The translations under genes were made by a program, and so were the position numbers. From NCBI RefSeq assembly GCF_041902385.1, contig NZ_CP169244.1:1674001-1738000 (forward strand): a stretch of DNA of 64,000 bases, read 5' to 3'. The notes under the pieces are model-generated. The model was not told where the DNA came from. It did not search any database and worked only from the letters and a program-made list of their open reading frames with translations. The DNA is from Arcticibacter sp041902385. GTDB lineage: Bacteria; Bacteroidota; Bacteroidia; Sphingobacteriales; Sphingobacteriaceae. Below, one piece after another: positions 17,803 through 26,300 of this stretch. Each line of letters starts with the position of its first letter. Position 1 is the stretch's first letter.

Positions 17803-18690
17803 ATGAGCGATAAAGCCAGCGTAGCCATTACAATTGATGATAATTACGTACAGCACGCCTGCGTCATGCTGCAGTCCCTCATGGATAACAATATCCGCCG
17901 CCTGGACGTTTTTTGCGTGTGTAGTGGACTAAGCAGGGCCAATCTCACCAGCCTCCGCAATCATTTCAAGAAGACTCGTTTGCAGCTCCATTTTATCGAA
18001 TTTCCAAAATACCTGCTTCCCGTGCTACCCATCCGGCCGGGAGAGCATATAACAGCAGCAAGCTTTTTCAGGATCTGGTTGCCGGAATTATTATATGGGC
18101 AGGACGGTGTTTTATTCCTCGACAGCGATATAATTGTAAACGGCGATATCTCTTGCCTTCTCGATTTAAACATTGGCGACCGGGCCGTGGCGGCGATTGA
18201 AGATCCGGGTATAGACGAGCGTAAGAAAGAGGACCTCGGTATTCCTCCAAACCAAAAATATTTTAATGCGGGCGTTCTAATAATGAATCTCAACTATTTC
18301 AGGAAGCATGATCTTACCAAAAAAACGGCGCAGTTCATTCGTGCTCATCCTGATAAGTGTGAGTTTCATGACCAGGATGCATTAAATGCAGTAATAAAAG
18401 GAGCTTTTATTCCTTTAGGATTTCATTATAATTGTCAGTCAGTCCTCTTCGAAGAACCGTTTATTAGTCAAAGCAGGTTTACCAGGGCCCTTACAAAGCC
18501 TGCTGTTATCCACTTCACCGGACGAGGTGACTGCAAGCCGTGGGCATTGCACAACAGTCATCCGATGAAAGGACTTTACTATCACTATCTAAAAAGAACG
18601 CCGTTCTACAACTATTCTCCACCCGGGGCCCCACCAATAACCAGAAAGTTTGGAATACTTCGAACGCTATCCCGGAAGGCTTATATTTAA
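17803..18690 (+). CDS. Glycosyltransferase family 8
   Basis: A 295-aa GT8 (retaining, LgtC/RfaJ-type) transferase that moves glucose or galactose from a UDP-sugar to an LPS or capsule acceptor. The N-terminal VAITIDDNYVQHACVMLQSL, the SFFRIWLPELL block and the metal-binding DSD in GVLFLDSDIIVNGDI (about residues 105-120) are typical. They are followed by KYFNAGVLIMNL, HDQDALNAV and the late VIHFTGRGDCKPW with the catalytic His-x-Gly-type site. It stands alone on the plus strand among minus-strand genes. A second GT8 gene lies at 49322. Confidence 0.87.
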   Translation: MSDKASVAITIDDNYVQHACVMLQSLMDNNIRRLDVFCVCSGLSRANLTSLRNHFKKTRLQLHFIEFPKYLLPVLPIRPGEHITAASFFRIWLPELLYGQDGVLFLDSDIIVNGDISCLLDLNIGDRAVAAIEDPGIDERKKEDLGIPPNQKYFNAGVLIMNLNYFRKHDLTKKTAQFIRAHPDKCEFHDQDALNAVIKGAFIPLGFHYNCQSVLFEEPFISQSRFTRALTKPAVIHFTGRGDCKPWALHNSHPMKGLYYHYLKRTPFYNYSPPGAPPITRKFGILRTLSRKAYI

Positions 18691-18790
18691 AGTCTATTGG
18701 TCCTTTACAGCCACGAAAGACCATCATCCTGCTTTCACCCTGGTTGACAACGTTGCTCCCGAGGGCCCTGGGAGGTGATTTAAACTATAG

Positions 18791-19531
18791 TTAAGGCTGT
18801 TGCTTCCGCAGCCGTTTTCTCTCTTTGTATTGCTGGTACATTAACGAAAGGTAGTCTTTCATGGAAAGATGTTTTTTTAAAATCCTGGGAAAGTCTTCGG
18901 TAAACGCTTTGTCTTCCGTGTTTTCTGAAACACCGCCTTGAGAGAAATTTGCGATAAGGTAGGGATAATAAACGGTATTGAAATCCTTATCGGTCCAGCA
19001 CTGGATGTTCAGATAGTAGTCTGCCGAGACCTTATAATTCTCGTTATACTGGTATTTCATAAACACTTTTCGGGGATAGAAAATGCTGTGATGGCAGATG
19101 CAGTCGGTTGCCAGGCGAAGTGGGGTAAATGTTCGGCCAAGTACTGTTGTGCCCCAGAGGCAATTACCGTAGTAGATTGTCCGGTCTCCTTCCATCACAG
19201 AAATCATATCACTAAATCCGGGGTATAGAAAATCATCTGCTCCGAGGAAATATATCCAGTCACCTTTAGCGTGTTTTAACGCCTTATTCATCGCATTGTA
19301 AATTCCAGTGTCGGGCTCGCTTTTCCAGCATGCCAGTTGCTGATCGTATTTTCTTAAGATGTCGAGAGTCCCGTCGGTGCTCGCTCCGTCCATGATGATG
19401 TGTTCAATAAAAACGTATTCCTGTTCCAAAACGCTTTTAATGCAGCGTTCCAGATGCTTTTCGGCATTCAGAGTGACGGTGATGACGCTTATTAATGGTC
19501 TGAAAGTGGCCGATAAATTATTGATTTCCAT
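18791..19531 (-). CDS. Glycosyltransferase family 2, paralogue group A
   Basis: A 246-aa GT2 closely related to 16484-17208: ISVITVTLNAEKHLERCIKS, IIMDGASTDGT, KSEPDTGIYNAMNKALKHAK, WIYFLGADDFLYPGF, ICHHSIFYPRKVF and ANFSQGGVS. I start at MEINNLSATF (ATG 19529-19531), because the frame further upstream only reads through the end of the preceding gene in another frame. This gives a 14-bp overlap with the HlpA-like gene at 19518, consistent with coupled translation. Donor and acceptor are unknown. It shows no frame break. Confidence 0.82.
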   Translation of the reverse strand: MEINNLSATFRPLISVITVTLNAEKHLERCIKSVLEQEYVFIEHIIMDGASTDGTLDILRKYDQQLACWKSEPDTGIYNAMNKALKHAKGDWIYFLGADDFLYPGFSDMISVMEGDRTIYYGNCLWGTTVLGRTFTPLRLATDCICHHSIFYPRKVFMKYQYNENYKVSADYYLNIQCWTDKDFNTVYYPYLIANFSQGGVSENTEDKAFTEDFPRILKKHLSMKDYLSLMYQQYKERKRLRKQQP

Positions 19532-20516
19532 CTTGCTCCTGCTTATTTGCCCGCCTGAACAGTCTTTTGATGATATATTTAAGTTTTCTTTCTTTCCGGG
19601 CCTTTGCCCGGGCTTCCTCAAGCTCCTCCGCCCTTCTTTGTTCCACATTAAAATCAATATTTAAAGTGTAGAAGTCTGCATCTTTTTCCGAAAGAAAATA
19701 TACAGGGTGCGTTATTTCGCTTAAACTCCCAAGTGGAATGTTGGCATTAGGGTTATCCGCCGAAAACGTATGGGTAGCGTCATCTCTGAAACCGATATTC
19801 GTGATCAGATTCGCGTTTGGAATAGCGGTGAGCCCATTATTGAAGAAGTTTGTGAAGCCCAGCTGGTAATCCCAGGTGTCAATTTTATCCGCTTTCACCA
19901 TCGAAAAAATTTCAGTCCAGGTTTCTACAATGATCCGGTCTTCGAAGATCTTTTTTAATTGCTTTTCAACGTCTTCCTCCTGAAAGCGCTTTAGATCCTT
20001 ATCATAATCCTTCCAGGCTCTTCTCCAGGATGCCCATCCCCAGACGTGGGTCATATTGGCGAAGTAGTACGAGGCGTTCCCCCTGATATTTCCAAATTGC
20101 AGGTTACAGCCGGATATGTGCCTCACCCTTGTGTCTGTCCTGTACTTCTCAAGCAAGGTGTCGCAGAAGAGGAAAAAATCGTTTGCCGGTAAGCAGTCGT
20201 CTTCGAGAATAATGCCCTCTTCTTCCTTACTGAAAAACCAGTCTATTGCCGAGCTGACCGCATTCTTACATCCTAAGTTCTCGTTACGAAAAAGTGTTTG
20301 CAGCTGGCAATCCCAGTCTATCTCCGTAGCGATACGGCGGGTCTCGGCGCATAGCGCTGCCTCGTTCGCCCGCTCTGCCCTTGGCCCGTCTGCAGCAATA
20401 TACAGTCTGGCCGGCTTTGCTGTACGAATTGCTTCGAACACCTTTGATGTGACATCAGGCCGGTTGAAAATGAGGAAAAGAACGGCCGACTTTGTATGGT
20501 ATAGCTCGTTTTGCAT
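19518..20516 (-). CDS. HlpA-like nucleotide-diphospho-sugar transferase (paralogue of 15553-16482)
   Basis: 332 aa, same family as 15553-16482. It shares KSAVLFLIFNRPDVTSKVFE, LYIAADGPR, NLGCKNAVSSAIDWFF, the acidic site IILEDDCLPANDFFLFCDTL, VWGWASWRRAWKDYD and DTWDYQLGFTNFF. It carries a longer, Arg/Lys-rich C-terminal tail that could bind membrane lipid. It sits between two group A GT2 genes: 20527 upstream (10-bp gap) and 18791 downstream (14-bp overlap). The partner order is reversed relative to the first pair, where the GT2 comes first. Confidence 0.77.
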   Translation of the reverse strand: MQNELYHTKSAVLFLIFNRPDVTSKVFEAIRTAKPARLYIAADGPRAERANEAALCAETRRIATEIDWDCQLQTLFRNENLGCKNAVSSAIDWFFSKEEEGIILEDDCLPANDFFLFCDTLLEKYRTDTRVRHISGCNLQFGNIRGNASYYFANMTHVWGWASWRRAWKDYDKDLKRFQEEDVEKQLKKIFEDRIIVETWTEIFSMVKADKIDTWDYQLGFTNFFNNGLTAIPNANLITNIGFRDDATHTFSADNPNANIPLGSLSEITHPVYFLSEKDADFYTLNIDFNVEQRRAEELEEARAKARKERKLKYIIKRLFRRANKQEQDGNQ

Positions 20517-20526
20517 GTAATTTTTT

Positions 20527-21276
20527 TTAATATAATAAGTCTATGTCTGGTTCAGCTCCTTTTCTTTTATTTCTGTAGCAGCGAAACTTATATCGGAAGT
20601 AGCAAATTAAACCCAGGTGTTTCAGTATCAGCTTCGGTTTGTCGGCATAGTAAGCAAAGTCACGGCTTTGCGCTGAAAGTCCTCCCGGTGCGTACCGGGC
20701 TATTGTAAGAGGAAAATACTTCTTTCCAAATGATCGATCGCCCCAGACTTGCATGTTTAACACATGATCAGCCCGGAGTTTGTATCGTTCATTATACTGA
20801 TACTTCCGAAATACAGACGAGGGGTAGAATATGCTCTGATGACACACGTTTTCTTTTGTGAGCTGATAGGAGTCAAATTCCAGTCCGTTCAGCTCATCGC
20901 CCCAGTAATGATTGCCGTAGTAGATTGTGTTCTTGTCTCTAAGATTATATGCCATTTCATCAAAGCCCTGCAAGAGTGTATCATCGGCGCCCAGGAACAG
21001 TATCCAGTCGCCTTTTGCATGCTTTACGGCCTTGTTCATAGCGTCGTAGGCCCCCCTGTCAGGTTCACTTTTCCAAAACGTAATCTGGTCGCTTTTCTGT
21101 TTCAAAATCTCTCTTGTATTATCGCTGCTATTTCCGTCGATGATAACGTGTTCAAGCCATGGATATTTCAGAGACTGGACATTTTGGATACATTGCTCAA
21201 GGTAGTCTCCTGCATTGTAGGTTACTGTTATGATAGTGATTAGAGGTAATGTATCGTTTGCCATCTGTAGCATCAA
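20527..21276 (-). CDS. Glycosyltransferase family 2, paralogue group A
   Basis: 249 aa. It opens with LITIITVTYNAGDYLEQCIQ, has IIDGNSSDNT, KSEPDRGAYDAMNKAVKHAK and WILFLGADDTLLQGF, then VCHQSIFYPSSVFRKYQYNE. It follows the same plan as 16484, 18791 and 24377 but with lower identity in the second half. Its start lies 2 bp after the stop of the GT9 gene, so it belongs to a minus-strand operon ABC exporter-GT9-GT2-HlpA-like-GT2. Specificity unknown. Confidence 0.82.
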   Translation of the reverse strand: MMLQMANDTLPLITIITVTYNAGDYLEQCIQNVQSLKYPWLEHVIIDGNSSDNTREILKQKSDQITFWKSEPDRGAYDAMNKAVKHAKGDWILFLGADDTLLQGFDEMAYNLRDKNTIYYGNHYWGDELNGLEFDSYQLTKENVCHQSIFYPSSVFRKYQYNERYKLRADHVLNMQVWGDRSFGKKYFPLTIARYAPGGLSAQSRDFAYYADKPKLILKHLGLICYFRYKFRCYRNKRKGAEPDIDLLY

Positions 21277-21278
21277 GA

Positions 21279-22438
21279 TTAGTCGGCGTGTGGATCAGTC
21301 GGATGTAGAATCGCATCAGCGTGTTTCCATACCGCTTCTACAGGTATTCGGGCGATGCAGGGATAAGGGCTTAGATCGCCCGGATCAAAGAGGCAATTCC
21401 AGCTGCAGTTGAAACATGGCATCTCCTCGTAGACAGCTATTGGTTTGGCCGGCACCATTTCTGGATAGGGCAGGAATCTGCCGAAATGCCCGCCTCCCAC
21501 AATGCATATACATGGCGTTTGGGTTGCCGCTGCCATATGGACAACATTGGTGTCATTAGCAATGACCAGGCGGGCAGCCGAGATCAGTTCTACCAATTCC
21601 GGAAGCGTGGTATTACCTGTCTTGTTAATAATTCTTTCTCTTGAGGGGAGCTGTCCGAGCAAAAACGCAGTGATCGGGACCTCTCCTTTTCCTCCCGCGA
21701 GGATTATCGACTCGCTGGTGCTGTCAAGCACTCTTCTGATGATTTCGCTGAATTTTTCCTTTTCCCAATTTTTTTGAGACCAGCTGGAACCCGGAAAGAT
21801 GACGATGCCCTTCCTTTCTTTTTTTCGACGCGAAGTTTCAAGGGAACCCACGGTATTTCAGCGTTATCAGTGGCTTTTTTAAAAAAATACCAGTTCCGTT
21901 CATATTCGTGCCAGCTATGGTCAGGAAGGTTCAGGAGTTCTGTATAGAGCCTGTCGGTCTGCTTTTTGTACTTTGGATGGTGTTCATGCTCACTAAGATA
22001 GGCAACAGAGGTCTTTCCGGCAGCAAGGCCGGCTAATCCATTACCCATCAAAGTTCTGGAATAGGTCGGCTGCAGAACGGTTTCATACCTTCGCTTGAAC
22101 AACTTCCATCCCAGCTGAAATACCTCTTTAGGTTTTTCGTACAAAGAGCCTTCGTCTATGAAATAGAACTGCGATACTGTGTTCCCGTCGTACTCAAGGG
22201 CGAGGTCTTTCCAACTGACGTTACCGAGCAGCTCGATTTCGTATCCTTTGAACTTTTCTGAGTTTTTAACCACTTCAAGAAAGTTGCGGAAAAGGATGTA
22301 GTCGCCGATGGCGTCAATCTTAACAAGAAGAATACGACGACGTGGCTTCCTAAACCGGGCTGCAAGCTGAAGGAGTTTTGATAGCCGGAGAAGGATAAAG
22401 CGGACTTTCCTGAATTTTTTCCTGTTTTTGATATACAT
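21279..22438 (-). CDS. Glycosyltransferase family 9 (heptosyltransferase-like) (one frameshift)
   Basis: A GT9 (ADP-heptose:LPS heptosyltransferase-type) enzyme of about 386 aa once repaired. The N-terminal domain begins ILLVKIDAIGDYILFRNFLE, with the invariant D-x-x-G-D pattern. The C-terminal nucleotide-binding domain has IVIFPGSSWSQKNWEKEKF, LIILAGGKGE-type sequence and ARLVIANDTNVVHMAAA followed by CICIVGGGHFGRFLPY. The two halves are in different frames, joined by a missing base in the run of seven Ts (plus strand) at 21819-21825. The family builds LPS inner core in many Gram-negatives. A second GT9 gene is at 28013. Confidence 0.85.
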
Positions 22439-22468
22439 GATAGACGAGTGTCTGAGATCAAGTCCCGT

Positions 22469-24289
22469 TTATTCGCTGAACGTCTGCATTTCTACAAGCC
22501 GCCTGTAAACGCCGTTTTCAGCCATCAGTTCCGTATGAGTTCCTCTTTCGAGCAGTTTCCCTGACTCTAGTACGAGAATGAGGTCGGCGTCCTGGATCGT
22601 GCTCAGGCGGTGTGCTATCACAAGTGTTGTCCGGTTCTTCATCAGCCTGTTCAGTGCGTCCTGAACGAGTCTTTCCGACTCGGTGTCGAGCGCGGAGGTA
22701 GCTTCATCAAGCAACATAATAGGGGGATTTTTTAAAACAGCCCGGGCGATGTTGATACGTTGCTTCTGTCCTCCCGACAACTTAATGCCCCGATCCCCGA
22801 TATTAGTCTGATATCCCTGATCTGTGTCAATAATAAAGTTGTGGGCATTAGCTATTTTAGCAGCCGCTTCAACTTCTTCCTGGGTTGCGTTAGGTTTCCC
22901 GAAAGCGATGTTGTTGAAGATGGTATCGTTAAAAAGAATCGACTCCTGATTTACAAAGCCCATTTGGGCCCGAAGCGAATCCATAGTGATTTTCTTGATG
23001 TCTATTCCGTCGAAATAGATGGCTCCGCTTTTGGGTTCGATAAAACGGGGAATGAGGTCCATGAGCGTGGATTTGCCTCCGCCCGAGGGGCCAACAAGCG
23101 CAATGGTCTTGCCTCTGGGTATTTTCAGCGAGACATTATCAAGTATGGTCTTTTCGCCGTAAGCGAAGGTGACCTTGTCGAGCACAATTGAATCCTTGAA
23201 ATCAGAAACAGGAACAGCATCTGGTGCATCCTTAATCGCGGGTTTCATATCAACCAGTTCGAGGATACGCTCGCCTGCTGCAAGACCAAGGTTAATGCCT
23301 GTAAAGGAATCAGAAAGGGCTTTTGCCGGACGTGTCAGCTGGGAAAATATTGCTATGTAGCCAATAAACTCCTGTGCAGTCAGTTCTCCGGTTCCACTTA
23401 ACACCATACTCCCTCCATAAAGAACAATAAAAGCAACCATTAACACCCCAAGAAATTCAGAAATTGGCGATGCTAGCTGCTGTTTTTTCGCCATTTGTCG
23501 CCCGATCTCGGAAAAGTTTTCGTTTTCGTTGTTGAACTTCTTCTTGATAAATGTAGCCGCGTTAAAAGCCTTAATGATCTTTACGCCCGTTAAGGCTTCT
23601 TCCAGGTTACTTACCATTAACCCGAAAGATGCTTGTGACCCGCTAGCTTGATTTTTCAAGCTTTTGACCAGTTTGGCTATGAAAATGGCAGATATAGGAA
23701 TGAAAAGAATAGATACGAAACTAAGCTTGTATGAGATCGAGAATAGGGTGAATAAGTATGCAATTAACTGGAAGGGCTCCCGAAATATTACCTGTAAGGT
23801 CCCGGTTACTGTAAATTGCACCACCTGAACGTCGTTTGTAATCTTGGAAAGGATATCTCCTTTTCTCTCGTTGTTGAAATAGCCCAGGTGCATGTCCATT
23901 ACGTTGTTGAAAACGGTTCTCCGGATATTCAAGAGGGTGTGTATCCGCAGGTTTTCCATAATTCTCTGAGAGAAGTACTTAAATAAATTACTGAGCAGTA
24001 CAGATAAAACGATTGTAATGCATACAAATTGTAAAGCCTCATATGTACTGTACGCTTTGTTAATTTCCTGCGAATAGTATTTAAAGTTCGCCATCATGTC
24101 CCAGGCGGAATCGGGTTTTGTATAGTTTGTCTTCCCTCCGGCCGTGTCAAAAAGGAACGTTAGCAATGGAACGATAAGTGCCAAGTTTAACGTGTTAAAG
24201 AACACGGACAGGAGCGTCGTAATTATATAAGGTATTGCAAATTTCTCAATGGGCTTTGCAAAAGAGAGCAGCCTAAAATATGTCTTCAT
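22469..24289 (-). CDS. ABC transporter, fused permease/ATPase (MsbA/PglK-type lipid-linked glycan exporter)
   Basis: A 606-aa half-transporter. Six transmembrane helices occupy about residues 1-320. The ATPase domain has Walker A ALVGPSGGGKSTLMDLIPRF (about residue 400), signature LSGGQKQRINIARAV, Walker B PIMLLDEATSALD and the H-loop VIAHRLSTI. Such exporters act as dimers in the inner membrane and flip lipid A-core (MsbA) or lipid-linked oligosaccharides (PglK). The island around it has no recognisable Wzx flippase, so a flippase role is attractive but inferred. The first gene downstream is a GT9, 30 bp away. The start is the Met before KTYFRLLSFAKPIEKF. Confidence 0.88.
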   Translation of the reverse strand: MKTYFRLLSFAKPIEKFAIPYIITTLLSVFFNTLNLALIVPLLTFLFDTAGGKTNYTKPDSAWDMMANFKYYSQEINKAYSTYEALQFVCITIVLSVLLSNLFKYFSQRIMENLRIHTLLNIRRTVFNNVMDMHLGYFNNERKGDILSKITNDVQVVQFTVTGTLQVIFREPFQLIAYLFTLFSISYKLSFVSILFIPISAIFIAKLVKSLKNQASGSQASFGLMVSNLEEALTGVKIIKAFNAATFIKKKFNNENENFSEIGRQMAKKQQLASPISEFLGVLMVAFIVLYGGSMVLSGTGELTAQEFIGYIAIFSQLTRPAKALSDSFTGINLGLAAGERILELVDMKPAIKDAPDAVPVSDFKDSIVLDKVTFAYGEKTILDNVSLKIPRGKTIALVGPSGGGKSTLMDLIPRFIEPKSGAIYFDGIDIKKITMDSLRAQMGFVNQESILFNDTIFNNIAFGKPNATQEEVEAAAKIANAHNFIIDTDQGYQTNIGDRGIKLSGGQKQRINIARAVLKNPPIMLLDEATSALDTESERLVQDALNRLMKNRTTLVIAHRLSTIQDADLILVLESGKLLERGTHTELMAENGVYRRLVEMQTFSE

Positions 24290-24305
24290 CCAAAAAATTA
24301 ATCTG

Positions 24306-24313
24306 CAAAAGTA
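24306..24313 (-). promoter_or_regulatory. Possible -7 element upstream of the ABC exporter
   Basis: On the minus strand this reads TACTTTTG, a match to TAnnTTTG, 17 bp before the exporter ATG. No clear TTG lies 17-23 bp further upstream, so the assignment is tentative. Confidence 0.3.
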
Positions 24314-24376
24314 TTAAAAAATGCTGGGATTGTCTCTGTGTCCAATGGGCTTAAAGCCACCCTCTCTTGTCGGCTA

Positions 24377-25135
24377 TTAGTTTTTAATAAGGCGCTTGTA
24401 TTGTTTTAAACGAAACCGGTAATAGGCGAATAGCCCCAGCGTTTTCTTGATGAGTAGAGGCTGGTCTCGCAGAAAATTATGATCTTTTGTTCGGCCTGAT
24501 ATTCCTGACATTGAGAAGTCGGCAATCAATAAGGGGTAGAACTTAAATTTATAAAACCGGTCGGACCACAAATGGAGATTGAGTGCCCAGTCCGCAGCGA
24601 CAGGGTAAGCGAGGTCATATTGATATTTTTTAAAGACGGATCTTGGATAGAAAATGGCTTGGTGACAAATAGTCTCCTTTGCAAGGCGATAAGTCGTATA
24701 TCTCTTTCTGCTGGTAGGCTTTCCATCATAGCTCATGTCGCCGTAATAGATTGTATTGCTGCTACTGAGACGGAGTGCCATGTCCGAGAATCCGGGGAGT
24801 AGCTTGTCATCTGCTCCAAGAAAATAAAGCCAATCTCCTCCTGCTTTACTTGCCGCTTTATTCATAGCATGGTAAACTCCCGAGTCGGGCTCTGACTGCC
24901 AATAAGAAATGTAACGTTCACATTTCTGAAAAATGTTCAAGGTGTCATCTCTGCTGCCGCCATCGAAAATCAGTATTTCAAGGTTCTGGTACGATTGACG
25001 AACGATCGAGTCAAGACATTTTTCAAGATCAAAAGGCGTAGGGTTTAAAGTTACAATGATTATCGATATTACCGGGTTGACGCCGTCATTGGGGTAATAG
25101 TGCTCCCTTTCTCCTCCAGTCTTTTTGCTTTTCAT
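24377..25135 (-). CDS. Glycosyltransferase family 2, paralogue group A
   Basis: 252 aa. ISIIIVTLNPTPFDLEKCLD, LIFDGGSRDDT, QSEPDSGVYHAMNKA, WLYFLGADDKLLPGF and ICHQAIFYPRSVFKKYQYD match the pattern of the other three group A enzymes; the tail DFSMSGISG corresponds to their ANFSQGGVS. It is separated from the rest of the group by the ABC exporter and GT9 genes. It shares a 58-bp divergent intergenic region with the next plus-strand gene. Donor unknown. Confidence 0.82.
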   Translation of the reverse strand: MKSKKTGGEREHYYPNDGVNPVISIIIVTLNPTPFDLEKCLDSIVRQSYQNLEILIFDGGSRDDTLNIFQKCERYISYWQSEPDSGVYHAMNKAASKAGGDWLYFLGADDKLLPGFSDMALRLSSSNTIYYGDMSYDGKPTSRKRYTTYRLAKETICHQAIFYPRSVFKKYQYDLAYPVAADWALNLHLWSDRFYKFKFYPLLIADFSMSGISGRTKDHNFLRDQPLLIKKTLGLFAYYRFRLKQYKRLIKN

Positions 25136-25154
25136 CTGCGATATTTCCTGTTAG

Positions 25155-25162
25155 CAAAATTA
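25155..25162 (-). promoter_or_regulatory. Possible -7 element of the 24377-25135 GT2 gene
   Basis: Minus-strand TAATTTTG matches TAnnTTTG, 19 bp before the start codon. The -33 TTG is not evident. It is paired with an opposite-strand match 10 bp away. Confidence 0.35.
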
Positions 25163-25172
25163 GAATTTTATG

Positions 25173-25180
25173 TAGGTTTG
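25173..25180 (+). promoter_or_regulatory. Possible -7 element of the 25194-26298 gene
   Basis: TAGGTTTG matches TAnnTTTG 13 bp before the ATG, which would leave a leader of only several nucleotides. No TTG is seen at the right distance upstream. Confidence 0.35.
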
Positions 25181-25193
25181 TGGAAATCGATGT

Positions 25194-26298
25194 ATGGGTT
25201 CCAGTATAGACGTCGTTATTCCGTCCTTTCGTCTTGATGAAAAATTCTTGTCGCCGATTCTCGCTCTCAGGAAGCCGCATGGTTTTAATGTCCATTTCTA
25301 TTTAATAGCGGATAACCCTTCTGTTGCTGTTCCCGACTCGATTCATGCTCTTTGTGCCCATGGGCAGGTCACTTTATTAATAAATAAGGAAAATTGCGGT
25401 TTTTCTGCTACACGGAACCGTGGCATTGACGCTGGACATGGCAGGTGGATACTTCTTCTTGACGATGATATCCATCCTTCTCCAGATCTTTTGATTCGAT
25501 ATGCTGAGGCTATCGCTTCCAAACCTGATAGTATTGGATTTGTCGGCGTGACTCTTTTTCCAGAACCGGATCATCCGGTCGGCCGGGCTCTTGTACTTAA
25601 CGGTTCGTTAGGACATTTTCAAAAAGCCTTAAAAGAGGTCAGCCTCCCCTGGGCGCCTACAACCAATGTGTTGCTCAGTCGCTCAGTTCTCGGAAAACGA
25701 CGATTTAATCCGCAGCTTAAAGCCGGGGAGAGGACATCGCCTTGCTTGCCGCGATATCGCTGCTTCACCGGCAACAATATATCTGTGTCCCTAACGCTAT
25801 AGTGACTCATCCGTGGTGGCAAGATGGGCGGTCACAGGTCAAACGGCTGTTCCGGTATGGATTGGGAACCGGTGAGGTAATGACTCTGCCTGAATTCCGC
25901 CCTTATACTTTTATTGACTTTACAAATACCAGTGAGTCTCTGTGCTTGATAATGATATATTCGATGGTCGGAGTTGTTTTTGACCTGCCCATAAGTTATA
26001 TTCCTGTGGTGACAGCAGTCCTCCTCCTGGCAGAGGTACTGACGACTGGCTTCCGGGCGATGCTGGCACCTGGAAAAGTATCTCCATTGGTGGTTTTTGA
26101 AATGCTGGCCCACAAAAACGCTTACGAGTTGGGAATGCTGTGGGGGGCCTCCGGAGTCGCGGAATTACCAATTTTACCCGGCGCCTGGATCTCGGCTTTC
26201 GAAAGCCTGATCCAAGCCCTTTTCGGTTAAACAAATGGAAGATAGTCAAGATGGCTCTTTTCCTGCTAATCCTGTTTCTGGTAATTGTAGCAAGTTGA
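25194..26298 (+). CDS. Membrane-anchored glycosyltransferase family 2 (two frameshifts)
   Basis: A GT2 enzyme of about 368 aa repaired, beginning IDVVIPSFRLDEKFLSPIL with donor-site motifs ENCGFSATRNRGID and WILLLDDDIHPSPDLL. The catalytic half continues in a second frame (EDIALLAAISLLHRQQYICV), with an apparent missing base at 25721-25735. The C-terminus continues in a third frame, RSRGITNFTRRLDLGFRKP and FRLNKWKIVKMALFLLILFL, ending at TGA 26296-26298; the break falls in the G6 run 26142-26147. Reading both repairs places the stop 2 bp before the convergent stop at 26301, which supports them. Hydrophobic segments near residues 245-285 and at the very end suggest inner-membrane anchoring. 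Confidence 0.75.
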
Positions 26299-26300
26299 TT

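Noticed and set aside
17509..17856. 115-codon frame overlapping the start of the GT8 gene
   Set aside because: The start lies inside the GT8 gene and only part of the frame is protein-like; it is better described as part of the broken gene at 17313-17786.
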